The position numbers and the translations under genes are program-made. Shown piece by piece: positions 1 to 7,577 of a stretch of DNA of 38,084 bases. This DNA is from Helicobacteraceae bacterium. GTDB taxonomy: Bacteria; Campylobacterota; Campylobacteria; Campylobacterales; Sulfurimonadaceae. Position 1 is the stretch's first letter; each line of letters begins with the position of its first letter. The stretch is from positions 1-38,084 of the forward strand of contig CANMJR010000028.1 in assembly GCA_947498025.1 (NCBI GenBank), read 5' to 3'. The notes beneath the pieces were generated by a model. It did not search any database, was not told where the DNA came from, and saw only the letters and a program-made list of their open reading frames with translations.

Positions 1-147
1 CTAAACTGAAAACATTTCAAATCCTGACGCAAAAATATCGTAACCGCCGAAAATACTTTAATTTACGATTTAATTTGATATGTGGATTGGTAAATTTTGA
101 TCGTGGATTTGAGGTGCCCGTAAAATGAGTTTTGCAAGAAGTCTAAT
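1..147 (+). mobile_element. 3' end of an insertion sequence (left copy)
   Basis: These 147 bases are identical to the reverse complement of 37937-38083, which is direct evidence of a repeated element. The segment carries the C-terminus of a transposase and a likely terminal end reading TTTTGCAAGAAGTC. Identity stops after position 147 (G at 148, against C in the other copy). Both copies end in CTAAT. If CTAA or TAA is a target duplication, this would fit the short YTAR or TNA targets known for IS5-group elements. The rest of the element lies outside the window, so family and full length cannot be established. Confidence 0.85.
3..128 (+). pseudogene. IS transposase, C-terminal fragment (cut by the contig edge)
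   Basis: The frame starting at position 3 encodes 41 residues and a TGA stop at 126-128. The motif YRNRRKYFNLRFNLI followed by a short Gly-Asn-Phe tail resembles the C-terminus of IS4/IS5-type DDE transposases, where a YRNRRKRF-x-LRFNLIAG-like stretch follows the catalytic Glu region. The DDE residues lie upstream, outside the window. The stop overlaps the ATG of the following response regulator (ATGA), so translation of the transposase could feed into that gene. The family call is from memory of the motif. The element may be intact in the genome and only cut here by the end of the contig. Confidence 0.7.
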
Positions 148-799
148 GATTGAAGATGATAATGAGTTGGCGCAGTTGTTAAAAATGCGTCTCAAAAAAG
201 ACAATATTGAAGTGACTATTGCTCTCACACCCTTAGAAGGGCTCACTCTTTTTCAGACAAACTCCTACGATTTGCTTGTACTTGATTTATCGCTGCCGCA
301 AATGGACGGCATGCAAATATGCTCACTTATTCGTCAAGAAAGCGATATTCCTATTATCATCTCATCTGCCCGATCAGACATACTGGACAAAAAGATGGGA
401 TTTTCACGCGGTGCAGACGATTATATTCCAAAACCGTATGATTCACAGGAACTCATTTTTAGAATCGATGCGATTATGCGGCGTATTCACCCGACACTAC
501 CAAAGAAATCAACTCCTTTTGAAATTGATGAAGAGCGTCATGAAATTTCCAGAAATGCAACTCTTTTACATCTCACGCAGGCGGAATACGACATTGTTGC
601 TTACATGATAAAAAAAGACCGTTTTGTTATTGCGCGCGAAGAGTTGTTGCTCAATATCGGCTCTATTCGTTATGAAAGCAGTCTTAAAAGTATTGATGTC
701 ATTATAGGGCGTATTCGCCAAAAAATCGGGGATGACCCGAAAAACCCACGATATATAGTCTCGGTTCGAGGCGTAGGATATAAATTTGTCAATGAATAA
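125..799 (+). CDS. OmpR-family response regulator, ArsR-like, with IS-derived N-terminus
   Basis: A two-component response regulator of 224 residues. The receiver domain (about 5-115) has acidic residues E10, D11 and D12, the phosphoacceptor D54 in VLDLSLP, and K103 in the KPYD motif. A winged-helix DNA-binding domain (about 130-222) ends with the typical RGVGYKF. The sensor kinase gene overlaps its end by 8 nt, so the two are co-expressed. The family includes Helicobacter and Campylobacter ArsR/RacR-like regulators, and the ArsS-type partner supports that. Oddity: codons 1-7 (MSFARSL) lie in the IS repeat, which ends at 147. The native gene therefore lost its own start and upstream region, and this ATG is supplied by the IS. 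Beta-strand 1 is shortened, but the acidic pocket is intact. An internal in-frame ATG at 146 would leave almost no strand 1. Activity after the insertion is plausible but unproven. Confidence 0.9.
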   Translation: MSFARSLMIEDDNELAQLLKMRLKKDNIEVTIALTPLEGLTLFQTNSYDLLVLDLSLPQMDGMQICSLIRQESDIPIIISSARSDILDKKMGFSRGADDYIPKPYDSQELIFRIDAIMRRIHPTLPKKSTPFEIDEERHEISRNATLLHLTQAEYDIVAYMIKKDRFVIAREELLLNIGSIRYESSLKSIDVIIGRIRQKIGDDPKNPRYIVSVRGVGYKFVNE

Positions 800-2048
800 A
801 CACTCCATAATCCGTCTTATTACTCTCTTTTTTATCCTGATTTTTTTCCTCATCAATGGACTGTTTTGGCTCACACAACAACACTTTTCAAAGCAACATG
901 AAGTGGAGCAGATACGCCGTTTTCTTTTAGCTGACAAATTATTTCATCACAACCAAAATGATTTTTCAATTGAATTAGAGCAACTATTGATTCGCCACTC
1001 TGCAATACCCGCCAAAAAAATCTTATCTGAGGGCAAAACAATAATAGAGTTACCGTTTGGCAAAATGATAGAATTTGATTCTCACACTTTTTTTGTAAAT
1101 ATGCCGCCGCCACCGCCACCGTCAGATTTTCATAAAGAACGAGAATTCATGCCACCACCGCCACATGACATAAAACAATTTACTTCAGTTGTACTTGAAG
1201 ATATTCAGCCACACTCTTTAGCAATATTTTGGATGGTTTTGGTTGCCACAGACACTCTTATCTTACTGTTTTTTGCCTACATTATCCGCAAACTTCTCCC
1301 TTTGCATCGCCTTAAAAATGCCATTATTGCATTTAAAGAGGGAGACACTCATCTTGATTTACCCGTTAGCGGCAAAGATGAAATTTCGCAAATAACGCAT
1401 GAGTTCAACTGCACACTTGAGAAAATTGCGTCGATGCGTGAAGCGCGCTCCCTCTTTTTACGCAATATTCTCCATGAATTAAAAACACCGATTATGAAAG
1501 GTTCACTCACGACGGACTGTTTAGAACCATCCGTGGATCAAGAGCGGTTAAAGCGGATATTCACACGCATGGATTATCTTCTCAATGAGTTTGCAAAAAT
1601 GGAAAGGTTTAGCAGCGGAGAGTGGCATCTAAATCTTCAAGAGTACAGATTTGTAGATATTCTTGACCATGCATGTGATGTATTGCTTTGCGATAAAGAA
1701 AGCATAGTTGTTAAAGGCGAAGAATCTCAGCTTATCTTGAATGTTGATTTTGAACTTTTTACGATTGCCCTTAAAAACTTAATCGATAACGCACTTAAAT
1801 ACTCTAAGGGTAAACCCATTATAATAATTAGCGCCGAATCTATTGATATTCGCAGCATTGGCGAAGCACTTCCAATTGAGAAACAAAATTTTAACAAGTT
1901 GTTTAATCGTGCTTTTGAAAACTCTTCGGCGGGTCTTGGATTAGGGTTATATATTAGTGATTCTATTATCAACAAGCACAATTTTCGACTACTGTATCGC
2001 TACGCAGACGGGTATAACTGTTTTAGTATTGTTCTAAATGGCATGTAA
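792..2048 (+). CDS. ArsS-family sensor histidine kinase
   Basis: Membrane sensor kinase of 418 residues, partner of the preceding regulator. TM1 is at about residues 6-26. A periplasmic loop follows to about residue 140, and TM2 is at about 145-165. Next come HAMP and a HisKA H-box (RNILHELKTPIMKG, His near residue 227). The ATPase domain has N-box NLIDNALKYSKG and a G2-like SAGLGLGLYIS. The G1 box lacks the usual DxGxG and reads IRSIGEALP instead, a deviation I associate with the ArsS family. The periplasmic loop contains two proline runs (MPPPPPPS and MPPPPHD) with nearby His, Asp and Glu. ATG 792 is chosen over the in-frame TTG at 786. The gene overlaps the regulator by 8 nt. The signal is unknown. 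Acid sensing is known for the Helicobacter homologue but is only an inference here. Confidence 0.88.
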   Translation: MNKHSIIRLITLFFILIFFLINGLFWLTQQHFSKQHEVEQIRRFLLADKLFHHNQNDFSIELEQLLIRHSAIPAKKILSEGKTIIELPFGKMIEFDSHTFFVNMPPPPPPSDFHKEREFMPPPPHDIKQFTSVVLEDIQPHSLAIFWMVLVATDTLILLFFAYIIRKLLPLHRLKNAIIAFKEGDTHLDLPVSGKDEISQITHEFNCTLEKIASMREARSLFLRNILHELKTPIMKGSLTTDCLEPSVDQERLKRIFTRMDYLLNEFAKMERFSSGEWHLNLQEYRFVDILDHACDVLLCDKESIVVKGEESQLILNVDFELFTIALKNLIDNALKYSKGKPIIIISAESIDIRSIGEALPIEKQNFNKLFNRAFENSSAGLGLGLYISDSIINKHNFRLLYRYADGYNCFSIVLNGM

Positions 2049-2122
2049 AAATGAACAGTGCCGTGGCTATTTGTAAATATCGCCTCTGCTGTCCGCATCA
2101 CTCACATAAATAATAATCTAGT

Positions 2123-2377
2123 TTATACATTCAAAAGCATTTTTCTAGCTTCTGCGCTTGAAACATAATCCTCTTTATTAATAGCTTCACTTAAGAGTTC
2201 TATATCTTTTTTTGTAGGCACAATATACTCTTTACCATTTATTATTTCTATAACTTCATCGGCATCATTTTTATACTCAAAATTACTTTCGTTTTTGTGG
2301 TGTGAAACAAAATTTCTTACATGTTCTAAAGCTTGAGTGAATAAACTATCATCAACATTTAATTGAATGGTTTGCAT
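2123..2377 (-). CDS. Small antitoxin-like hypothetical protein
   Basis: 84 residues, not matched to a named family. The N-terminus (MQTIQLNVDDSLFTQALEHV) could form a beta-strand plus helix, and the C-terminus ends in SSAEARKMLLNV. This layout is seen in small antitoxins of the RelB/Phd/ParD kind found in Campylobacterota. No toxin-sized frame adjoins it: the upstream neighbour on the same strand is an S4 protein and the downstream one is the convergent kinase. A strong ribosome site (AGGGGGA, 2382-2388 reversed) sits about 7 nt before the ATG, and a TATAAT -10 box lies upstream. It is well expressed by these signs, so it is likely a real gene, but its role is unknown. Confidence 0.7.
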   Translation of the reverse strand: MQTIQLNVDDSLFTQALEHVRNFVSHHKNESNFEYKNDADEVIEIINGKEYIVPTKKDIELLSEAINKEDYVSSAEARKMLLNV

Positions 2378-2412
2378 TATCTTGTCCCCCTTACCTGGAA
2401 TTTATAAAAAAT

Positions 2413-2441
2413 ATTATAGCGCATTTACTATATTGTTTTAA
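2413..2441 (-). promoter_or_regulatory. Predicted sigma70 promoter of the 2123-2377 gene
   Basis: On the minus strand a perfect TATAAT (2413-2418) follows TTAAAA (2436-2441) with a 17-nt spacer. Transcription would start near 2406, about 30 nt upstream of the ATG at 2377. The weak -35 fits Campylobacterota, where -35 boxes are poorly conserved. Confidence 0.55.
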
Positions 2442-2511
2442 GCAGCTAACAAGAGTAGAATTTTATTCACGAGGGTGTAATTTTTAGAATTTTTGCTAAA
2501 CTGCAAGAACC

Positions 2512-2718
2512 CTATTTATGCACTTCAATAACAGCATCGGCTATCTCTATCACATCACCGTCAACTATTTTGGCTCTTTTTCTAAGCTCAGTTGCACCGT
2601 TTCTCTTTACATACCCATCCGCTATAAGTAATTTTGCCTGAGCACCGCTATCTACTAAATCTAAAACTTTCAAAAGTTTAAAAAGTTCTATATACTCATC
2701 TTGAAGTTGAAATTTCAT
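2512..2718 (-). CDS. S4-domain RNA-binding protein (YbcJ-like)
   Basis: A 68-residue protein that consists of little more than an S4 domain. It begins with a short helix (EYIELFKLLKVLDLVDSG), then AKLLIADGYVKRNGATELRKRAKIVDGDVIEI, the typical S4 helix-turn-strand with RKRxK basic residues. Single-domain S4 proteins of this size (YbcJ/RQC-P-like) bind structured RNA or stalled ribosomal subunits; which applies here is not visible. The gene is divergent from znuA, and the 118 bases between them must hold both promoters. Family assignment is confident; the exact function is not. Confidence 0.85.
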   Translation of the reverse strand: MKFQLQDEYIELFKLLKVLDLVDSGAQAKLLIADGYVKRNGATELRKRAKIVDGDVIEIADAVIEVHK

Positions 2719-2836
2719 ATTTATTTCCTTTTTTGGATTGAAATAATACCGAATTATTAGCTAACTGCCTTTATTATGGTGCAATTAAGTGGCTCATAAG
2801 TACAATACTGCTTCAAAATACCATAAAGGGTGGCAT

Positions 2837-3682
2837 GTGAGAAAAATTATATTTTTACTTTTTAGTTCTCTTCTTTTTGCGAAGCCGATTGTGATTGTAA
2901 GCATACTTCCGGAAAAAACATTTGTAGAAAAAATAGCAAAAGAGATGGCTGATATTACCGTTATGGTCGAGCCGGGAAGCTCTCCGCATGCCTATGAGCC
3001 AAAGTCCTCACAAATGGTTTCTATTTCAAAAGCAGATGTCTATTTTAGCATCGGTGTTGAGTTTGAGAATGTTTGGCTGGGTAAATTCAAATCACAAAAT
3101 CCTGCACTTAAATTTGTAAATCTAAGCGACGCAATTACCAAAATTGAGATGGGAGAACATCATCATGAGGGCGAACACAATACAGGGGAACAAAACCATA
3201 GCGGACTCGACCCGCACACATGGACTTCACCTAAAAATGTTGCAATTATGGCGCTATCGATTTATGAAACACTAGCAAAGTTAGACCCGAAAAACGAGCA
3301 GTTTTACAAAGCAAATTTGAATGATTTTCTCAAAGAGATAGAAGATACAGACAGACAGATAAAAGAGGCGCTCAAAGATATGAAACCGAATAGTAAATTT
3401 ATGGTTTTTCACCCATCGTGGGGATATTTCGCACATGAGTATGGTTTAACTCAAATTGCCGTTGAAGTCGATGGCAAAAACCCGAAACCAAAAGAGATGA
3501 TTACAATTATTAATGAAGCCAAAGAGGAGAAAGTAAAAGCTATTTTCACGCAACCGGAGTTTTCAGACAAAAGTGCTCAAATCATCGCAAAAGAGGTAGG
3601 AGTAAGAGTTGAAATAGAGTCTCCAATGGCTGCTGATTGGTCTCCTAATCTCATAAAAATGGCAAAAGCAATTGCAAACTAA
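2837..3682 (+). CDS. znuA: Zinc ABC transporter substrate-binding protein ZnuA
   Basis: Periplasmic metal-binding protein (cluster A-I / TroA fold), about 281 residues from the chosen start. The GTG at 2837 is preferred over the upstream in-frame start at 2789: it has AAAGGG 6 nt upstream and directly begins a signal peptide (VRKIIFLLFSSLLFAKP). Metal ligands are visible: His in SSPHAYEP, His in the DPHTW motif, His in FHPSWGYFA, and a C-terminal acidic ligand region near ESPMAADWS. A His/Glu-rich loop (GEHHHEGEH) just before DPHTW is typical of zinc rather than manganese binders. It heads the operon znuA-znuC-znuB-NicO; znuC overlaps its end by 11 nt. Zur or Fur control would be expected, but I see no convincing box upstream. 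Confidence 0.92.
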   Translation: MRKIIFLLFSSLLFAKPIVIVSILPEKTFVEKIAKEMADITVMVEPGSSPHAYEPKSSQMVSISKADVYFSIGVEFENVWLGKFKSQNPALKFVNLSDAITKIEMGEHHHEGEHNTGEQNHSGLDPHTWTSPKNVAIMALSIYETLAKLDPKNEQFYKANLNDFLKEIEDTDRQIKEALKDMKPNSKFMVFHPSWGYFAHEYGLTQIAVEVDGKNPKPKEMITIINEAKEEKVKAIFTQPEFSDKSAQIIAKEVGVRVEIESPMAADWSPNLIKMAKAIAN

Positions 3683-4430
3683 ATTTAATTTACGCGTCAT
3701 AGAGATAGAAAATCTCTCTTTTGCATATGACAAAGAGTTTGTGCTGGAAAATATTAATTTGATAGTTGATAATAGAGATTTTTTGGTTCTCATTGGTCCA
3801 AACGGGGGTGGAAAAAGCACTCTTGTTAAACTTATTTTAGGCATAAACCCTATCCAAAGCGGTTCTATAAAAATTTTAAATAAGCCCCTTCACAAAAGTC
3901 TTACGCAAATAGGTTATGTGCCACAAAACACAAATGTAAATACTAACTTTCCTATCAAAGCAATCGAAGTTGTCATGATGGGGCATCATGCACATAAACG
4001 GGCGATTTTTGGATACAAAAAAGAGGAGATTGAACATGCCATGCATGTGCTCAGACAGGTCGGAATGGAGGAGTTTGCAGATAAAAAAATAGGTTCTCTC
4101 TCCGGCGGACAAAGACAAAGAGTGATGATAGCCCGAGCGCTCTGTGCAAACCCTAAAATTCTTCTTTTGGATGAGCCAACTTCAAGCATAGATGCAGATG
4201 GACAGAAACAGATTTATGAATTGCTCAAAGAGTTGAATAAAAAAATCACAGTTATAGTTGTGAGCCACGACCTCTCGGTTGTTTTGCAATACGCTACAAA
4301 AGTTGCTCACATCAATAAAAAGTTGGCATTCCACGATTTAAGTTCTATAAAAAAAGAGTTTGATACGGGTAATGACTCACATGTTTGTGAAGTTGAACTT
4401 CTGCAAATGTTAGGAAAATGTAAATGTTAG
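3672..4430 (+). CDS. znuC: Zinc ABC transporter ATP-binding protein ZnuC
   Basis: ATPase subunit of 252 residues that powers zinc uptake with ZnuA and ZnuB. The nucleotide-binding domain has Walker A GPNGGGKST (near residue 42), the signature LSGGQRQR, Walker B ILLLDEPTSS and the H-loop VSHD. The Q-loop is in GYVPQ. Start: the only usual start codon near the domain is TTG at 3672, which gives an 11-nt overlap with znuA. Homologues usually begin close to the VIEIENLSF strand, so a non-standard start at the ATA codons nearby is possible. Translational coupling to znuA is likely. znuB overlaps its end by 7 nt. Confidence 0.92.
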   Translation: MQTKFNLRVIEIENLSFAYDKEFVLENINLIVDNRDFLVLIGPNGGGKSTLVKLILGINPIQSGSIKILNKPLHKSLTQIGYVPQNTNVNTNFPIKAIEVVMMGHHAHKRAIFGYKKEEIEHAMHVLRQVGMEEFADKKIGSLSGGQRQRVMIARALCANPKILLLDEPTSSIDADGQKQIYELLKELNKKITVIVVSHDLSVVLQYATKVAHINKKLAFHDLSSIKKEFDTGNDSHVCEVELLQMLGKCKC

Positions 4431-5224
4431 AAGTCTTCTCTTATGAATTTATTCAAAATGCCGTCATTGCAGGAATTTTGGTCAGCCTCATTTCCGGAAT
4501 AATCGGCTCGCTCATAGTTGTAAACAGAATGGTTTTTTTAGCTGGCGGAATTGCACATGCCGCGTATGGTGGGATTGGAATAGCAATTTTTGCAGGTATT
4601 CCTATCTTTTTGGGAACGACCGTTTTTGCCGTGTTCGCTGCACTTATCATGGCTTTTGTAACCATAAGAGAGAGAGAGAATATAGACACTTTCATAGGCT
4701 TAATCTGGGCTGTCGGGATGGCAATCGGAATTATTCTCGTTGATTTGACCCCAGGCTATAATGTGGATTTAATGAGCTACCTTTTTGGTTCAATTTTAGC
4801 AGTTACAAGAGAAGATATTTACTTTATGTCCGCTCTGTTTGTAGTGATTATTTTTGTTATGACCTTTTGGTACAGAGATATTTTAGCCGTCTCTTACGAT
4901 AGCGAATATGCTGCACTCAGCGGAATCAATGTAAAGTTTTTTTACACGCTTATACTTATTTTGTCGGCGCTTACCGTTGTTATTGCCATAAAAGTAGTCG
5001 GGCTTATCTTGGTTATTGCACTTCTTACCATTCCAATTTACATTGCCCAGAATCTCTCCTCTTCGCTCTACAGCATGATGCTAATCTCAGGATTTACCGC
5101 TTCACTCTTCACGATTATGGGGCTTTGGCTCTCCTACAATTTTGATCTAACTTCGGGTGCTTGCATCATCTTGGTATCGGCTCTTTCGCTTATGCTTTTT
5201 ATGATTGTCCAAAAAATAAAATGA
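4424..5224 (+). CDS. znuB: Zinc ABC transporter permease ZnuB
   Basis: Inner-membrane permease of the ABC-3 family, 266 residues, with about eight hydrophobic segments. Typical features are the N-terminal FIQNAVIAGILVSLISGIIG segment, the RMVFLAGGIAHAAYGGIG region, and a conserved GLILVIALLTIPIYIA segment near residue 190 that belongs to the permease core. It follows znuC with a 7-nt overlap and is followed by the NicO gene with an ATGA overlap, so all four genes form one transcription unit. Zinc is inferred from ZnuA; ABC-3 permeases also carry manganese or iron. Confidence 0.9.
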   Translation: MLEVFSYEFIQNAVIAGILVSLISGIIGSLIVVNRMVFLAGGIAHAAYGGIGIAIFAGIPIFLGTTVFAVFAALIMAFVTIRERENIDTFIGLIWAVGMAIGIILVDLTPGYNVDLMSYLFGSILAVTREDIYFMSALFVVIIFVMTFWYRDILAVSYDSEYAALSGINVKFFYTLILILSALTVVIAIKVVGLILVIALLTIPIYIAQNLSSSLYSMMLISGFTASLFTIMGLWLSYNFDLTSGACIILVSALSLMLFMIVQKIK

Positions 5225-6657
5225 AAAAATTCCTTTTTATATATCTGCTGTTTCATACCACTCTTTTTGGATGTGCCACATGTCAGCTTATGATTCCAAC
5301 CGCAGAGATACAGATAAATTTGCAGATGGAAAAGAAAACTGTCAATAACATTCACATAGAGTGGCATTTTGCAGACCTCTACTCGGCAGAAATACTAAAG
5401 CAGTATGATAAAAACAGAAATCAGGTTTTAGATAACAATGAACTAAAAATTATACTTGGCGCCATGCTCGACTATCTCAAACCAAAAGAGATGCTCACAA
5501 AAATTCAGTACTCAGACAATAACTCCAAAGAGCCGACAATAATCAAACCAAAATACGAAAATTTTGATATTCAGATGATAAACAACTTTTTGGTTTTTAC
5601 CTACGATTCAGAAGTAAACATTCTCATTAGTGATAAATCCGCCATTTCACTCGCTTTTGAAGATAACGAATCCTACTTTAGTTTTGTAACAACAAAAATA
5701 ACCGTCTCAAAGAACGAATTTTCTCATCATTCAGAAAATCTCTACCTTTTTACGGCTTCCGTACTCTTTTCCGACATGCAGGTGCAGAGTAATCCCCAAC
5801 CAAAAGAGGAGAGCAAGACAGCAACTCAAGAGGCAAATCAGACAAAAATTGAGGAAGTTGCAACTCCAAAACAAGAAGAGTCTCTCCAAGCGAATATTTT
5901 AAAAGAGAGCATAACAAAAATTAAATCTCTTTTTGAGTCTATTAAAGATGAGAAAAACCCGCTCACCTATCTCTTTTTGCTCTTTTTTGCCTACATCTAC
6001 GGAGTTATCCATGCGCTAGGGCCGGGACATGGAAAAACACTGGTGGCAAGTTACTTTCTCTCAAACGAAAGATCTTACGCAAAGGCTCTTTTTGTCTCGC
6101 TTGCTATCGGTGTTGTACATACTTTTTCAGCCTTTCTTTTAACGCTGGTTATTTACTTTTTTGTCAACACATTTTTGGCGCAATTTTTAAACGATACCGT
6201 TTATTACACCACAAAAATATCGGCACTCATTATAATTGTTATAGCGCTCTATCTCATCTATCAGAAGTATAAAGCGTATAAAAAAATATCCAATGCTAAA
6301 AAAAGCAGCGGATTTACTTTTAGTGCAACACCTCACATAGCGACCTGTGCATGTTCCTCGTGCAAAGTTGACAACAACTCGACGGACATGGCACTCATTA
6401 TCTCGGCGGGAATTATTCCCTGCCCCGGAACTGTAACCATTTTTATATTTTCTCTCTCGCTTGGTTTATACTATGCGGGATTTTTATCCGCTTTTGTTAT
6501 GAGCCTTGGAATGAGCACAATTATATTTTTCTCCGCAATACTTAGTGTTGCTATTCGTAAAAGAACAGCAGATACAAACAGCAATTTAAAAAAATATTTA
6601 GAGTATGCAAGTTTATCGGTTATATTGATTTTAGGTTTTATTTTACTTTTTACATAA
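5221..6657 (+). CDS. DUF1007-NicO fusion, metal cation permease
   Basis: 478 residues in two parts. After a signal-like N-terminus (KKFLFIYLLFHTTLFG), a periplasmic DUF1007-like domain (to about 185) carries an EF-hand-like acidic motif DKNRNQVLDNNE. A charged Lys/Glu linker follows, then a NicO/RcnA-type membrane domain (about 235-478) with the hallmark HALGPGHGKTLVASY and a second motif SAGIIPCPGTVTIF. The loop before that motif holds Cys and His residues (CACSSCKVD). NicO proteins move nickel, cobalt or related cations. Fusion to DUF1007 and overlap with znuB (ATGA) suggest work on zinc or nickel with the Znu system. Import or export cannot be read from the sequence. The ATG at 5221 is chosen because the longer frame from 5161 would run inside znuB. 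Confidence 0.85.
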   Translation: MKKFLFIYLLFHTTLFGCATCQLMIPTAEIQINLQMEKKTVNNIHIEWHFADLYSAEILKQYDKNRNQVLDNNELKIILGAMLDYLKPKEMLTKIQYSDNNSKEPTIIKPKYENFDIQMINNFLVFTYDSEVNILISDKSAISLAFEDNESYFSFVTTKITVSKNEFSHHSENLYLFTASVLFSDMQVQSNPQPKEESKTATQEANQTKIEEVATPKQEESLQANILKESITKIKSLFESIKDEKNPLTYLFLLFFAYIYGVIHALGPGHGKTLVASYFLSNERSYAKALFVSLAIGVVHTFSAFLLTLVIYFFVNTFLAQFLNDTVYYTTKISALIIIVIALYLIYQKYKAYKKISNAKKSSGFTFSATPHIATCACSSCKVDNNSTDMALIISAGIIPCPGTVTIFIFSLSLGLYYAGFLSAFVMSLGMSTIIFFSAILSVAIRKRTADTNSNLKKYLEYASLSVILILGFILLFT

Positions 6658-6681
6658 CTTTTTTCTCTGAGGTGTTTGAAC

Positions 6682-7458
6682 ATGAAAATTGATGGGCGAT
6701 TTTGGCTTACAAAAAACGGACAGAGTTTTTTAGGCTCCGGAAGAATTGAACTGCTTGATAGAATCCAAAAAACAGGTTCCATCCATGCAGCCGCAAAAGA
6801 GATGAAGATGAGCTATAAAGCCGCATGGGAGCGGATAAATAGCATGAATAATCTCGCCGATAAACCGATTATAACACGAACAATAGGTGGAAAAGGGGGT
6901 GGCGGAACCGTTCTGACTCCCTACGCACATAAACTCATGGCTACCTATCACCGTTTCAATGAGCTTCATCGCCAATTTATAGACCGCTTTGCAGAAGCCG
7001 GTGATAATCCGGAACAATTAGCAAGAATTCTAAGCAGAACTTTTTTAACCACAAGTGCAAGAAATCAGCTTCCATCCAAAATAGGAAAAATAGAGCTTCA
7101 TGGACTCAATGCAGAATTAAGCCTATCTATCTCCGGCGGTGGCATGATAACTTCAAATATAACAGCAAAATCAGCTCAGAATATGGGATTAACAGAAGGC
7201 AGTGACATCTATGCCATCATAAAATCAAGTGACATAACAATTACAGAAGAGCCCCCTACTCCTCATTCCAACATAAATATATTAGAGGGAGTTATAAATT
7301 CGGTTGAAAACTCTGAGGAGTCCATTGAGATTGGTTTTTATCTCAATGAAAATACAACACTCATTGCACTCCTGAATAAATCAAATAACAACGCATTCAA
7401 AGTTGGAGAAAAGGCATACGCTTTAATATCTGCAAACAGTATTATCATAGGTTCATAG
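6682..7458 (+). CDS. ModE-like regulator with two TOBE/Mop domains
   Basis: 258 residues. The N-terminal winged helix (about 1-115) has the LysR-like ModE pattern: GSGRIELLDRIQKTGSIHAAAKEMKMSYKAAWERI, then a GGKGGGGTVLTPYA wing. Two Mop/TOBE repeats follow (about 125-190 and 195-258), each with SARNQLPSKI or an equivalent and a strand pattern that binds molybdate or tungstate at dimer interfaces. The family represses molybdate transport and regulates molybdoenzymes. No mod genes are in the window, so its targets lie elsewhere. ATG 6682 is preferred to TTG 6676 because GAGGTG at 6669-6674 is correctly spaced only for the ATG. It sits 24 nt after the NicO gene and may share its transcript. Confidence 0.88.
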   Translation: MKIDGRFWLTKNGQSFLGSGRIELLDRIQKTGSIHAAAKEMKMSYKAAWERINSMNNLADKPIITRTIGGKGGGGTVLTPYAHKLMATYHRFNELHRQFIDRFAEAGDNPEQLARILSRTFLTTSARNQLPSKIGKIELHGLNAELSLSISGGGMITSNITAKSAQNMGLTEGSDIYAIIKSSDITITEEPPTPHSNINILEGVINSVENSEESIEIGFYLNENTTLIALLNKSNNNAFKVGEKAYALISANSIIIGS

Positions 7459-7470
7459 CAGTAAAAAATT

Positions 7471-7567
7471 ATTCTCGAAAAACGATTCTCTTGTTTTGTA
7501 GCTTTAGATGGCAGGGACAATTTGTCCCTGCCATCTAAACGAACGCGTTCGTTTAGATGTGTAACAT
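7471..7567. repeat. Palindromic intergenic repeat, copy 1
   Basis: Between two convergent genes lies a sequence with two overlapping perfect palindromes. The first has 18-bp arms (7503-7520 and 7522-7539) around a single T. The second has 14-bp arms (7532-7545 and 7546-7559) with no spacer. They share the arm CATCTAAA, so this octamer can pair with TTTAGATG on either side (7503-7510 or 7552-7559). A related copy occurs at 29089-29227 with the same flanks (ATTCTCGAAAA at the left, GTAACAT at the right). It may act as a two-way transcription stop here. No run of T follows the stems. Confidence 0.85.
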
Positions 7568-7577
7568 CAAATAGCTA

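Noticed and set aside
5161-5220. N-terminal extension of the NicO protein
   Set aside because: The extra 20 codons lie inside znuB; the ATG at 5221 begins a signal peptide.
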